Translations under genes and position numbers: made by a program | Notes under the pieces: model-generated | What the model was told of the DNA's origin: nothing | Databases searched by the model: none | Seen by the model: only the letters and a program-made list of their open reading frames with translations | Part shown: positions 25,811 to 34,740 of the stretch, in pieces | Layout: each line of letters opens with the position of its first letter | Position numbering within the stretch: position 1 is the stretch's first letter | Assembly: GCA_021738565.1 (NCBI GenBank) | Contig: JAIPBT010000027.1 | Location: 1 to 53,717 of the forward strand | From: Bacteroidales bacterium | GTDB lineage: Bacteria; Bacteroidota; Bacteroidia; Bacteroidales; GCA-2748055 | DNA length: 53,717 bases | Direction: 5' to 3'

Positions 25811-26947
25811 ATGTCCTCCTTCTCCCTCACCGACCTGGCAAAGATCATCGAGCGCGACAGCAAAGACTCGACGTATAAGTTCGCGTTGCTGCGGGGGACC
25901 ATTGACATCATCCAGAATTTTCCGCATTACAGGGCAACGGATGGGAAAGATATCTCCTACCCCATGGGACTCATGATCCTCAAGTGGATCGAGTATTATT
26001 ATCCTTTGATGGCCAGCGAGGTGTTCATACCACAAAAATATGGCGATGATGGCCAGCGGACCATTGCTTTCAGAAGGGAGTTCAAGGAGGTGATCGATCT
26101 CTATAAAAACGCCACCAGCTACCACGAACTATATTATGATCTGAAAAAAGGGATGACCGACAAAGAGCGCATGGCGGCGGTCATGAGGCTGCTGAGAAAA
26201 TTAAGGGATACCATCGTGAAACAACCGATGCATTATATCGGGAGTGCAGTCGGTATGGGCGGAATGTTGTATCATTACTCCGGTAACAGGGCCCGGAACC
26301 CTGAAAGCCTTGATCTCAACTGGATCATTGAGCAGATGGGAAATTTTTCCATCTCCATTGATTTTCACACGGTGCTTCGGGATGTGGGCACTTTTGTGGC
26401 CGGTACAAACTCCATTATCTTCAAATGGGCTGACTTCACATCGAACATTGTGCCGGGATCAGAGATCAGGGCAAGCAATATCATTACCCTGCTCAGTGAC
26501 CTTGATGTGGAACGGGATGTCCTCCAGGCGAAAAACTTTTACAGGGATATCCTTATAAAAAACCAGGTGGAATGTGTCTGGACGGGAAAAAAACTGAAGA
26601 CGAACATGCACATCGATCATCTCCTCCCCTTTTCGGCACTTCACAACAATGACCTCTGGAACCTGTTGCCCAGTTCGGATGCTATAAATATTAAGAAGAA
26701 AGATGCCATCCCCACAAAGGCCCTGTTATCTGAACGGAAGATCCGGGACCGGATTATCGGTTACTGGGAGCAACTGCATGCCAGATTTGAAGGACAGTTC
26801 ATCCGGGAGCTCAACATCTCATTGCTCGGCCACAAACTGACAGAACCCGGTAACTGGAAGATTCAGGGCTACGATGGACTGATTGACATGTCGGAACACC
26901 TGATCCACAACCGGGGACTCACACCGTGGAATTACAACATAAACTGA
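25811..26947 (+). CDS. HNH-nuclease domain protein
   Basis: A 378-residue protein. The N-terminal 240 residues are helical with no motif I can name (for example DSKDSTYKFALLRGTIDII near residue 16, ILKWIEYYYPL near 56). An HNH nuclease domain follows at about 252-300: Cys255, the core HIDHLLPF with Asp269 and His270, and Asn284 in NNDLWNLLPSSDAIN, with a lysine-rich stretch after it. This is the layout of DNA-cleaving HNH proteins of defence and restriction type. The HIT gene begins 2 bp after its stop, and mazG lies upstream. An 80-bp relic of its 5' end occurs at 25083. Role in the module is not established. Confidence 0.85.
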   Translation: MSSFSLTDLAKIIERDSKDSTYKFALLRGTIDIIQNFPHYRATDGKDISYPMGLMILKWIEYYYPLMASEVFIPQKYGDDGQRTIAFRREFKEVIDLYKNATSYHELYYDLKKGMTDKERMAAVMRLLRKLRDTIVKQPMHYIGSAVGMGGMLYHYSGNRARNPESLDLNWIIEQMGNFSISIDFHTVLRDVGTFVAGTNSIIFKWADFTSNIVPGSEIRASNIITLLSDLDVERDVLQAKNFYRDILIKNQVECVWTGKKLKTNMHIDHLLPFSALHNNDLWNLLPSSDAINIKKKDAIPTKALLSERKIRDRIIGYWEQLHARFEGQFIRELNISLLGHKLTEPGNWKIQGYDGLIDMSEHLIHNRGLTPWNYNIN

Positions 26948-26949
26948 AT

Positions 26950-27318
26950 ATGAAAGATTGTCCCTTTTGTCATCCGGAACGCGAGATACTGCTCTCCTCT
27001 GAACGATCCATCTGTTTCTATGACAAATTCCCCGTCTCGAATGGTCACCTGCTCGCTGTCCCCAAACGGCATGCATCCGGTTATTTTGAATTAAGCGAAG
27101 TAGAGAAAAACGATATCTGGCAATTGGTGGAGCAGGCCAAAATACTCCTTGAAGAAAACTTCAAACCGGATGGCTTCAATATCGGTTTCAATTCAGGAAC
27201 CGCCGCAGGCCAGACAGTATTCCATGGCCATATACACATCATTCCCAGGTATTCTGGCGATGTGGAAGACCCCACCGGTGGGGTGAGGAATGTAATACCG
27301 GGAAAGGGGAAGTATTGA
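26950..27318 (+). CDS. HIT-family phosphohydrolase/nucleotidyl hydrolase
   Basis: A 122-residue histidine-triad protein that acts on nucleotide phosphoramidates or adenylated molecules. The N-terminal CPFCH suggests a zinc site, and the triad HGHIHIIPR gives His92, His94 and His96, with His94 and His96 near the alpha-phosphate binding site. The sequence ends with the family-typical PRYSGDVEDPTGGVRN. Start ATG 26950, 2 bp after the HNH stop, shows an operon. Pieces of this gene are scattered at 12.7, 16.9, 21.8 and 25.2 kb. Confidence 0.93.
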   Translation: MKDCPFCHPEREILLSSERSICFYDKFPVSNGHLLAVPKRHASGYFELSEVEKNDIWQLVEQAKILLEENFKPDGFNIGFNSGTAAGQTVFHGHIHIIPRYSGDVEDPTGGVRNVIPGKGKY

Positions 27319-27604
27319 GTATTGTTTCAAACATATCTTGATTCCCGAGTCATTTTTTATATGAAAAACTCGATTTACAACCTACTTTTTCTGATATACT
27401 TATTTTCCTGACCGTCTGGTTGTTTAATAAAAGACTGAATGATTACATTATTGGCCAAGTGAAACTCATTCTTTAAATAAATGAAAAATATTATTAACCT
27501 TGCAAGAAAGCTACTTGCTTTGAAAAATATCATTGGTATGGTTTTCCAGTAAAAGAAACTTATTGGGCAATAACACAAAATTAAGGGAACCTGTATCAAA
27601 TATA

Positions 27605-28165
27605 ATGAAGAGTGATAGAAATATAGAGGAGTCAACTTTAATCAAGGAACTCAAATCAGGAAATAAAAAAGTTTTCGAGTATATCTTTAAAAAATACTAT
27701 CGGGGACTTTGTCTTGCTGCTCAAAAATATGTAAAAGACACGTACACAGCAGAAGAAATTGTCTCCTCATTATTCTTTAAAATCTGGGAAAAGAGAGAGT
27801 CAATTATCATAACCAGCAGTTTATCAGCCTATCTTTACAAAGCCGTATGCAATGAATCCCTTAACTATCTGAACAGCTTTCATTACCGGCAAAAGCCCTC
27901 TGATTCAATTCATATCTACCTGGAGCATCCTGCGTCCGAACCCAGTATACTTCAGGAATTGTATTCCGAAGAACTACAAAACAAGATCCAAAAAGCTGTT
28001 CAAAGTTTACCCGACCGCTGCCAGTATATTTTCTACCTAAGCCGTAACCAGGGTTTATCGCATAAAGAAATTGCAGAGAAACTGAAAATATCTGTAAGTA
28101 CTGTCGAGAACCAGATTGGCATTGCTCTTCATAAACTCAGGGATATACTGAAATCATACGAATAA
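27605..28165 (+). CDS. ECF-type RNA polymerase sigma factor of PUL2
   Basis: A 186-residue sigma-70 family protein: region 2 (about residues 12-80, KVFEYIFKKYYRGLCLAAQKY and EEIVSSLFFKIWEKR) and region 4 (about 125-180, LPDRCQYIFYLSRNQGLSHKEIAEKLKIS) with a helix-turn-helix. The ATG at 27605 fits the family length; the frame continues upstream but adds residues unlike the family. The 286 bp between the HIT stop and this start contain no recognisable gene. It heads PUL2 and is followed by its FecR partner 71 bp downstream. Confidence 0.93.
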   Translation: MKSDRNIEESTLIKELKSGNKKVFEYIFKKYYRGLCLAAQKYVKDTYTAEEIVSSLFFKIWEKRESIIITSSLSAYLYKAVCNESLNYLNSFHYRQKPSDSIHIYLEHPASEPSILQELYSEELQNKIQKAVQSLPDRCQYIFYLSRNQGLSHKEIAEKLKISVSTVENQIGIALHKLRDILKSYE

Positions 28166-28236
28166 AAAAAATATCTAGTTGTTTTGGGGGTTAATCAAAT
28201 CTGTTTTGTCTAACTAACAATGGAAAGGAACATCCA

Positions 28237-29229
28237 ATGATTAATAAGATCATTCAATACCTGAAAGGGGAGTTAAATGAGAGCCAAAGACTGGAGCTTG
28301 CTGACTGGGTCAATGCCAGTGAGGAAAACAGGGAGTATTTTACCGAGATTGAAGATTCCTGGTATGCAGCAGCAATCAATCAACAGGGCATCTTCGATGC
28401 TGAAAGAGCCTTCAGCAAACAAAAGAAATACCTGAATAGAAGTACGCCTGTTTCCAGAATCATCAAAGTACTCAGATATGCTGCTGCCATCATTATGTTG
28501 GTCTCCTTTGGATGGATGGCCAATTACATATTATCTACTGGCCGTTATGCAGTATCTCAAGGGCCGGTTACTTTTACGGCACCGTATGGTGAAACTGCCA
28601 GTCTGGAGTTATCCGATAAAACAGTGGTGCAACTGAATGCAGGAAGTACCATCCGGTTTCCACAATCATTCGGAAAAGACACCCGGGAGGTATTCCTTTC
28701 GGGAGAAGCATATTTTGAAGTCACAAAAGACCAGGAACTTCCGTTTATTGTGCACCTCGATCACCTGGATGTACAGGTGCTGGGAACTTCATTCAATGTA
28801 AAATCCTATCCTGATGACAACACCGTGGAAACCACGCTGGATGAAGGGTCGGTGCGGGTATCAAAGAAGAGTTCAGCGACCAGCGAAGGGGTAAACTATG
28901 TTCTGGTTCCGGGTCAGCACCTGTGCTATAATAGTGAAACAAGCACTTTTAATCTGAAGGAAGATGACACGGAACTGCATACATCATGGAAACATGGATA
29001 TTACAAATTCGAGAGGGCCAGGCTTGACATCCTGGTGAGAACAATTGAAAGGTTGTACGCGATTGATGTATCCATTGCACAAGAGAAACTGGAAAGCCTG
29101 ACTTTTACTGGCAGTTTTTATAAAGATGAACCTGTCGATGATGTATTAAAAATGGTGGAAAAAAGTACGCTTGATGCGAAGGTAACCAAGCTTGACAACC
29201 ACAGGTATATGATTAAATCAAAAAAGTAA
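28237..29229 (+). CDS. FecR family anti-sigma factor of PUL2
   Basis: A 330-residue protein with a cytoplasmic sigma-binding N-terminus (about 1-70), a single membrane helix (about 81-100, YAAAIIMLVSFGWMANYI) and a periplasmic FecR domain (LSDKTVVQLNAGSTIRFP, then VTKDQELPFIVHLDHLDVQVLGTSFNVKSYP), plus the C-terminal STN-contacting domain ending near LDNHRYMIKSKK. It follows the sigma gene and precedes susC, which has an STN domain, so the trio is a substrate-sensing transenvelope switch. Confidence 0.93.
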   Translation: MINKIIQYLKGELNESQRLELADWVNASEENREYFTEIEDSWYAAAINQQGIFDAERAFSKQKKYLNRSTPVSRIIKVLRYAAAIIMLVSFGWMANYILSTGRYAVSQGPVTFTAPYGETASLELSDKTVVQLNAGSTIRFPQSFGKDTREVFLSGEAYFEVTKDQELPFIVHLDHLDVQVLGTSFNVKSYPDDNTVETTLDEGSVRVSKKSSATSEGVNYVLVPGQHLCYNSETSTFNLKEDDTELHTSWKHGYYKFERARLDILVRTIERLYAIDVSIAQEKLESLTFTGSFYKDEPVDDVLKMVEKSTLDAKVTKLDNHRYMIKSKK

Positions 29230-29330
29230 CGAACAAAAAGTACGATGAACCTATGAGATAACCATCACCAAACGTATCGTAAAAATCATTAGCTGCCCGA
29301 TTTTCTTAAGTAACTAAAGCTAACTAAACT

Positions 29331-32300
29331 ATGAAAAGACTAAAACGAAATAATGGGCCTGGGCTTTATAATTGCTGCCAGCGAAAACTGTCGGTAATGG
29401 TCCAGTTGTTCGCGCTCCTTATACTGCTTCTGCCACTTCAAGTAACTGCCTCATCCGATTACGCCAAAACACAGAGAATTTCCATCCACATGAAGGATAC
29501 TTCCATCCTGGATGTCATAAAGGAAATTGAAAAAAAGAGTGATTTTGATTTCTTCTACAACCATGAACTGCTTGACAAGTGCAAGACCAAAGTAACCCTC
29601 AATATAGAAAACGGAACCATTTACGAAATCCTGGATTTGCTTTTTGCTTCACAGCCAGTAACATATACGGTCAATGACAGGCACATTATTATCACTCCCA
29701 GGGAGGAAAAAAAAACACCAACTGCAACGGAAAGGATTCTCCAGCAACAAATCCAGGTTTCCGGAGTCGTGACTGACGGACAAAACGGAGAGCCCCTTCC
29801 CGGTGTCAATGTCATCATCCTGGGCACCAACATAGGTACAGCAACCGATATTTCGGGCAACTACTCTATCAAGACCGACCCCCTGGCATCCCTGGTATTC
29901 TCATTCATTGGTTACGAGGTTGATACCATTCAGATAAATGGCAGAAGCAAAATTGATGTCGTCCTGAAGCAATCATACACCGCTCTTGAAGAGATCATTA
30001 CCATCGGTTATGGCAGTCAGAGAAAAGAAACGGTAACCGGTGCCATCTCATCGATATCTTCTGATGATATCGTAAAACAACCAGCCAGCAATGTAACACA
30101 GACGTTGGCAGGACAGCTCCCTGGGCTGCTGGCAAATCAGCCTGGTAACCGTCCTGGAAAAGACATATCCACACTAAAAATCAGGGGTATAGCAACCCTT
30201 GATGCCGGTGCAGGTTCAGATCCTCTGATCATGATTGACGGCATCGCACATAGTATGACCGATCTGTTTTTTTTGGATCCCAATGAAATTGAAACTATTT
30301 CTATACTCAAAGATGCCTCTGCAACTGCTGTTTATGGTGTGCGTGGTGCCAATGGTGTCATATTGGTTACAACGAAAAGAGGAAAAACAGGTCCGGTAAA
30401 GATAACCTACTCAGCCAATGTTGCCTTCATTCAGCCTACCATAGATATGGACCTTCTCGACAGTTATGTTCAAACAGGAATGGCCAACGAATACAAAGGA
30501 TTCAGCGCCAATACAACCGATCCGGCCGCTCCCTTCACCCAGGACGTAAGGGAAAGATTCAAAGGTGTTATCGAAGGCAACCCGCTGGAGAGCACTGATC
30601 CTTATTTCTATCCCAGCACCGACTATGAAGAGGTGATGATGAAGGACCTAACGATGCAGCAACAGCACAACTTCAACATAAGCGGAGGATCTGAAAGACT
30701 CAGGTATTTTGCCTCGCTGGGCTATTATGACCAGGGCGGGCTTTTTAAAAACATAAATCCAAATCTGGATAAAACTACAGATTACAAGCGATTTAATTAT
30801 CGCGCGAATATGGATATCGATCTTACCAAAACAACCCTGGTAGAAATAAATATTGGCGGAACGGATAACCAGAATGTGAACCTGGGTGACTATTCCTATG
30901 AACCATCATTCAAATATTACACCTCCCTGTTTGCTTTCTCACCACCATGGAGCAGTTATATCCATGAAGGGAAACCTGTTGTACTCACCGACCCAAGTGC
31001 AAATCCCATTTTGATCCAGAGCGGAATGAGGGGATACAGCGAAGAACTTCAAAACACAGCAGATTATACCATTGTGCTGAACCAGGATCTGGGCATTATC
31101 ACCAATGGTCTTTCTTTAAAAGGGAAAGCTTCAATGTCAACCTATTACAGGAATTTGATTATCAGGGACAAGGACCAGCGCAACACTCCCACCTGGGTTC
31201 CGCAACTGAATGAAGACAATACGGTCAGCTTTTTCCAGATCAGGGAAGATATTCTGCCCAGAAATACTACGAGCCAGAACAAGAATAAAAGAGAATATTA
31301 TGAATTTTCCCTGAATTATCAGAGGAAATTCAGCAATGCACATAACATTGGCGCACTTGCACTTGCATATGCCGAAAAATCACATTTTTCAGAAAGCTAC
31401 TTTAACGCAATACCCCGCTCCTACATGGGTGTGGTTGGTCGCATCACCTATAATTTCATGAATCGTTACCTGGCCGAATACAACGCCGGTTTCAACGGTT
31501 CGGAAAATTTTGCTGAAGGCAACCGCTTTGGCTTCTTCCCTGCGTATTCGTTGGGGTGGTCCTTCACCGAAGAACCCTGGTTCAGGAACTTGGTCAATGA
31601 GCAGATCCTACCCTACGGCAAGCTGCGGTTTTCATACGGTAAAGTGGGCAATGACAGGATTGGAAGACGATTTCTATACCTTCCCGATGTGTATTACATG
31701 AATACCACTATACTTCACCCCTATTTTGAAAACCGTGTACAGTTCGGACTGCCTGGATCCACCGCTACCTATCCCATCGCCCAGCAGGGAGCAGCAGGCA
31801 ACCCCAGGGTGACATGGGAAAAATCAACCAAGATCAATTATGGTATTGAATTATCATTTCTGAAGGGTAACCTGAAGGCTGCATTCGATTACTTCACCGA
31901 AGACCGTGTGGATATTCTGATCGATCAACGTGTCGTTCCTGTATACCAGCAAACTGGCCAGGTTGCACTGAACCTGGGACACGTTACCAACCAAGGCTAT
32001 GAAACCGAGATCAGTTGGAATAGCAAAACAGGTGAAGATTCACGGTTGATGGCTAAGGTAAACTATTCATTTGCCAGAAATAAAATCCTGGAAATGGACG
32101 AACCGGAGCAGCTGTACGAATACCGTATGCAAACCGGAAGGCGCGTAGGCGAAATGTGGGGATATATCCAGGATGGGTTTTTCAATACAGAAGAAGAGGC
32201 CGCAGCTTACAGGGATGAATTATGGGAGGTATACCTTGAAAAGAACCCCGGAGCCGACAAAAGCACCTACCAGGCATACCAGGTTTTCGCCAGCGGTCAT

Positions 32301-32876
32301 GAAGTAGGTGCCGGCGATCTGAAATTCATTGATAGAAATGAGGATGGACTGATCAACAGCCTTGATGAAGGTTATATTGATAAAGTGAATTTTCCCGAGT
32401 CTATGTTTGCCTTCACATTAAACTATCAATACAAGGCCTTTTCATGCTCTTTTCTACTGCAGGGAGCTACCAATTTTGCCACCAATATCCACGTCTCCAA
32501 CAACTTCGAACCAAATACCAGTTCGCTTATGCAATATGTAAGTGAACGCTATACACCCGAAAGATATGCCGAAAGATTGCCCGTTAACTACCCCCGCTTC
32601 CTGGAAACCAACAATAACTGGCAGTATTACTATGGCACGTTCTGGATTAGGGATGCCAGTTACCTGCGAGTCAAGAATGTCCAGTTCAGCTATACTTTCG
32701 ACCGGAAGACAGGTTTGCTCGAAGCCATGGGCCTGGACCAGATCGAAGTTTTTCTCAGTGGTTATGACCTGTACGCTTTTTCCAGGTTAAAGAATATCGA
32801 TCCCGAGACGAAAAACGGGGAACTGCTTTATCCAAGAACGCGGACTTTCAATGTGGGTGTCAAAGCACAATTCTAA
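29331..32876 (+). CDS. SusC family TonB-dependent transporter with STN domain (first pair of PUL2)
   Basis: A 1181-residue outer-membrane importer. A long n-region and signal sequence (to about residue 42) precede the STN domain (about 50-120, with ISIHMKDTSILDVIKEIEKK), the carboxypeptidase-regulatory-like domain (about 142-215, GVVTDGQNGEPLPGVNVIILG), the plug (about 225-345, with LKDASATAVYGVRGANG) and the barrel. The STN domain links it to the FecR upstream. It is larger than the PUL1 transporter and is followed 18 bp later by its SusD. Confidence 0.95.
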   Translation: MKRLKRNNGPGLYNCCQRKLSVMVQLFALLILLLPLQVTASSDYAKTQRISIHMKDTSILDVIKEIEKKSDFDFFYNHELLDKCKTKVTLNIENGTIYEILDLLFASQPVTYTVNDRHIIITPREEKKTPTATERILQQQIQVSGVVTDGQNGEPLPGVNVIILGTNIGTATDISGNYSIKTDPLASLVFSFIGYEVDTIQINGRSKIDVVLKQSYTALEEIITIGYGSQRKETVTGAISSISSDDIVKQPASNVTQTLAGQLPGLLANQPGNRPGKDISTLKIRGIATLDAGAGSDPLIMIDGIAHSMTDLFFLDPNEIETISILKDASATAVYGVRGANGVILVTTKRGKTGPVKITYSANVAFIQPTIDMDLLDSYVQTGMANEYKGFSANTTDPAAPFTQDVRERFKGVIEGNPLESTDPYFYPSTDYEEVMMKDLTMQQQHNFNISGGSERLRYFASLGYYDQGGLFKNINPNLDKTTDYKRFNYRANMDIDLTKTTLVEINIGGTDNQNVNLGDYSYEPSFKYYTSLFAFSPPWSSYIHEGKPVVLTDPSANPILIQSGMRGYSEELQNTADYTIVLNQDLGIITNGLSLKGKASMSTYYRNLIIRDKDQRNTPTWVPQLNEDNTVSFFQIREDILPRNTTSQNKNKREYYEFSLNYQRKFSNAHNIGALALAYAEKSHFSESYFNAIPRSYMGVVGRITYNFMNRYLAEYNAGFNGSENFAEGNRFGFFPAYSLGWSFTEEPWFRNLVNEQILPYGKLRFSYGKVGNDRIGRRFLYLPDVYYMNTTILHPYFENRVQFGLPGSTATYPIAQQGAAGNPRVTWEKSTKINYGIELSFLKGNLKAAFDYFTEDRVDILIDQRVVPVYQQTGQVALNLGHVTNQGYETEISWNSKTGEDSRLMAKVNYSFARNKILEMDEPEQLYEYRMQTGRRVGEMWGYIQDGFFNTEEEAAAYRDELWEVYLEKNPGADKSTYQAYQVFASGHEVGAGDLKFIDRNEDGLINSLDEGYIDKVNFPESMFAFTLNYQYKAFSCSFLLQGATNFATNIHVSNNFEPNTSSLMQYVSERYTPERYAERLPVNYPRFLETNNNWQYYYGTFWIRDASYLRVKNVQFSYTFDRKTGLLEAMGLDQIEVFLSGYDLYAFSRLKNIDPETKNGELLYPRTRTFNVGVKAQF

Positions 32877-32894
32877 AAGTCAAAAAATCCTGAA

Positions 32895-34721
32895 ATGAAA
32901 AAATCACGCATATACCATCTGTTCATACCAGGAATGATCATTTGCCTGGTCCTGTTTTTAGGATCATGTGAGTTTGACGAATTCCTTGAAAAACCGGCTG
33001 GCGCAGATATAACGATCGATACATTATTTTCAAATACTGAAAATGCACAGCAACTGATCTTTTCGCTTTATCATGATTCCTATTTCGGTGCAAACAACAT
33101 CGTATTGCACTGGTGGGACGAACCCCAAAATTGGGGCAGTTGGAGCGAAATCGGCGAGGATCTCTATTTTCCCGAATTCTTTACAACAAAAGCATATGTC
33201 GATGGAACATTCAACCCTACCAGTGGCCATCTTTATCCCATCAATTACCTGTTCGATGCTGTACGTAAATGCAACATCTTTATCGAACGGGCCGAAACCA
33301 TCCCTACCCAGTCAGCAATAGAGGATGAATACATCCGGCGCATGACAGGTGAAGCCCATGCGCACATGGCCTACCAGTATTTCAAGGGATTCAGACTCTG
33401 GGGAAGCCTGCCCTGGATCAACAAGGTACTCGAGGGTGGTGAAGAGCCCTATCCGCGTATTGCATTTTCAACACTGATCGACAGCATGGTTGCAAGACTG
33501 GACCTCGCAGCAGAAATGCTGCCCGAGCAATGGGATGGTCAATGGACAGGTCGGTTCACGGTGGCAGCAGCTAAAGCCCTCAAAGCAAAAATCCTCGTTT
33601 ATGCTGCAAGTCCGCTTTACAATGGCCCGCTGCCTTCCTATGCATCAGGTTACGATTATCCCGAAGTTCTCGGGTATGGTGATGATGATCCAGAAAGGTG
33701 GAAAAGAGCGGCCGATGCCTGCAAGGAAGCCATCGATGCAGCAACAGATGCCGGTCATGAAATCTATACGGGATCGGTACCTAAAGAGAACCTCTATCAC
33801 TTGGCCATTAACCTTACCAAGGAGCATATCATATACCAGCGGTTCCGCCCCTCAACAAATGTGGAAGGAGGATGGGCCTATTGTTATAACATGATGAACT
33901 GGCCATTTGGCATAGGATGGCACCTGCGGACCGATGTTACCTATCAGCCCACCATTCAGCATGTGGATGGCTACCAGATGATCAATGGAAAATTCCCGAT
34001 CGAAGGTTATGTCGATAACGACGGGACAAATCCCATTATCTCATCCGCCGGAACCGATGCCGGGTATGATGACCAGACCTACTGGAAGGACCGCGATCCA
34101 AGGTTCTACAATAACATTATTTACCATGGCTCCACCTTCGGGGAAACATACAATACCAAGCTCGTGAATTTTGATTCAAATCCCGATGTACCTAATCGTA
34201 CACACGGTGACTGGCCAGCCTTCAAAACAAGCCTGATGGTGCACAAATTTGTAAACGAAGCGCTGGGGGCAGATCCCTCTGTAACCTATCAGCCGGTACA
34301 TCCCATCATCAGGCTCGCCGACCTCTACTTGCTGTATGCCGAGGCACTCAACGGATATAACGACGGTCCAAATGGCGAAGCAATTACCTATTTCAACCTT
34401 ATCAGGAGCCGTTCAGGGATGCCCGGTTATGATGCAGAAAACTACCGGGGTGAATCAGACAAAGAAAAATTTGAGAACGCCATTAAGTATGAAAGAAAGG
34501 TTGAGTTCTTTATGGAAGGACAGCGGTATTTTGATTTGCGCAGATGGAAAGACGGAGATGAACTGAATCTTGAAATGGCGGGTCTTCAGATTTACAATGA
34601 CGTTGTTTCGAGGATAAATATAAATTGGACCAATGTATTTCCTGAGAGAATGTATTTCCATCCATTCCATGCAGATTGGGTAAATAATACGCCCGGTCTC
34701 TATCAAAATCCTGGTTACTAA
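32895..34721 (+). CDS. SusD/RagB family lipoprotein (first pair of PUL2)
   Basis: A 608-residue surface glycan-binding lipoprotein. The lipobox LGSC places the lipid on Cys25, followed by DEFLEKPAGADITIDTLF. The C-terminal part has the family motif YERKVEFFMEGQRYFDLRRWKDGDELN and a short tail ending PGLYQNPGY. It is longer than the PUL1 protein (478), which suits a larger or branched ligand. It is the partner of the adjacent 1181-residue SusC. Confidence 0.94.
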   Translation: MKKSRIYHLFIPGMIICLVLFLGSCEFDEFLEKPAGADITIDTLFSNTENAQQLIFSLYHDSYFGANNIVLHWWDEPQNWGSWSEIGEDLYFPEFFTTKAYVDGTFNPTSGHLYPINYLFDAVRKCNIFIERAETIPTQSAIEDEYIRRMTGEAHAHMAYQYFKGFRLWGSLPWINKVLEGGEEPYPRIAFSTLIDSMVARLDLAAEMLPEQWDGQWTGRFTVAAAKALKAKILVYAASPLYNGPLPSYASGYDYPEVLGYGDDDPERWKRAADACKEAIDAATDAGHEIYTGSVPKENLYHLAINLTKEHIIYQRFRPSTNVEGGWAYCYNMMNWPFGIGWHLRTDVTYQPTIQHVDGYQMINGKFPIEGYVDNDGTNPIISSAGTDAGYDDQTYWKDRDPRFYNNIIYHGSTFGETYNTKLVNFDSNPDVPNRTHGDWPAFKTSLMVHKFVNEALGADPSVTYQPVHPIIRLADLYLLYAEALNGYNDGPNGEAITYFNLIRSRSGMPGYDAENYRGESDKEKFENAIKYERKVEFFMEGQRYFDLRRWKDGDELNLEMAGLQIYNDVVSRININWTNVFPERMYFHPFHADWVNNTPGLYQNPGY

Positions 34722-34740
34722 AATTTTATAACAGAAAAGG

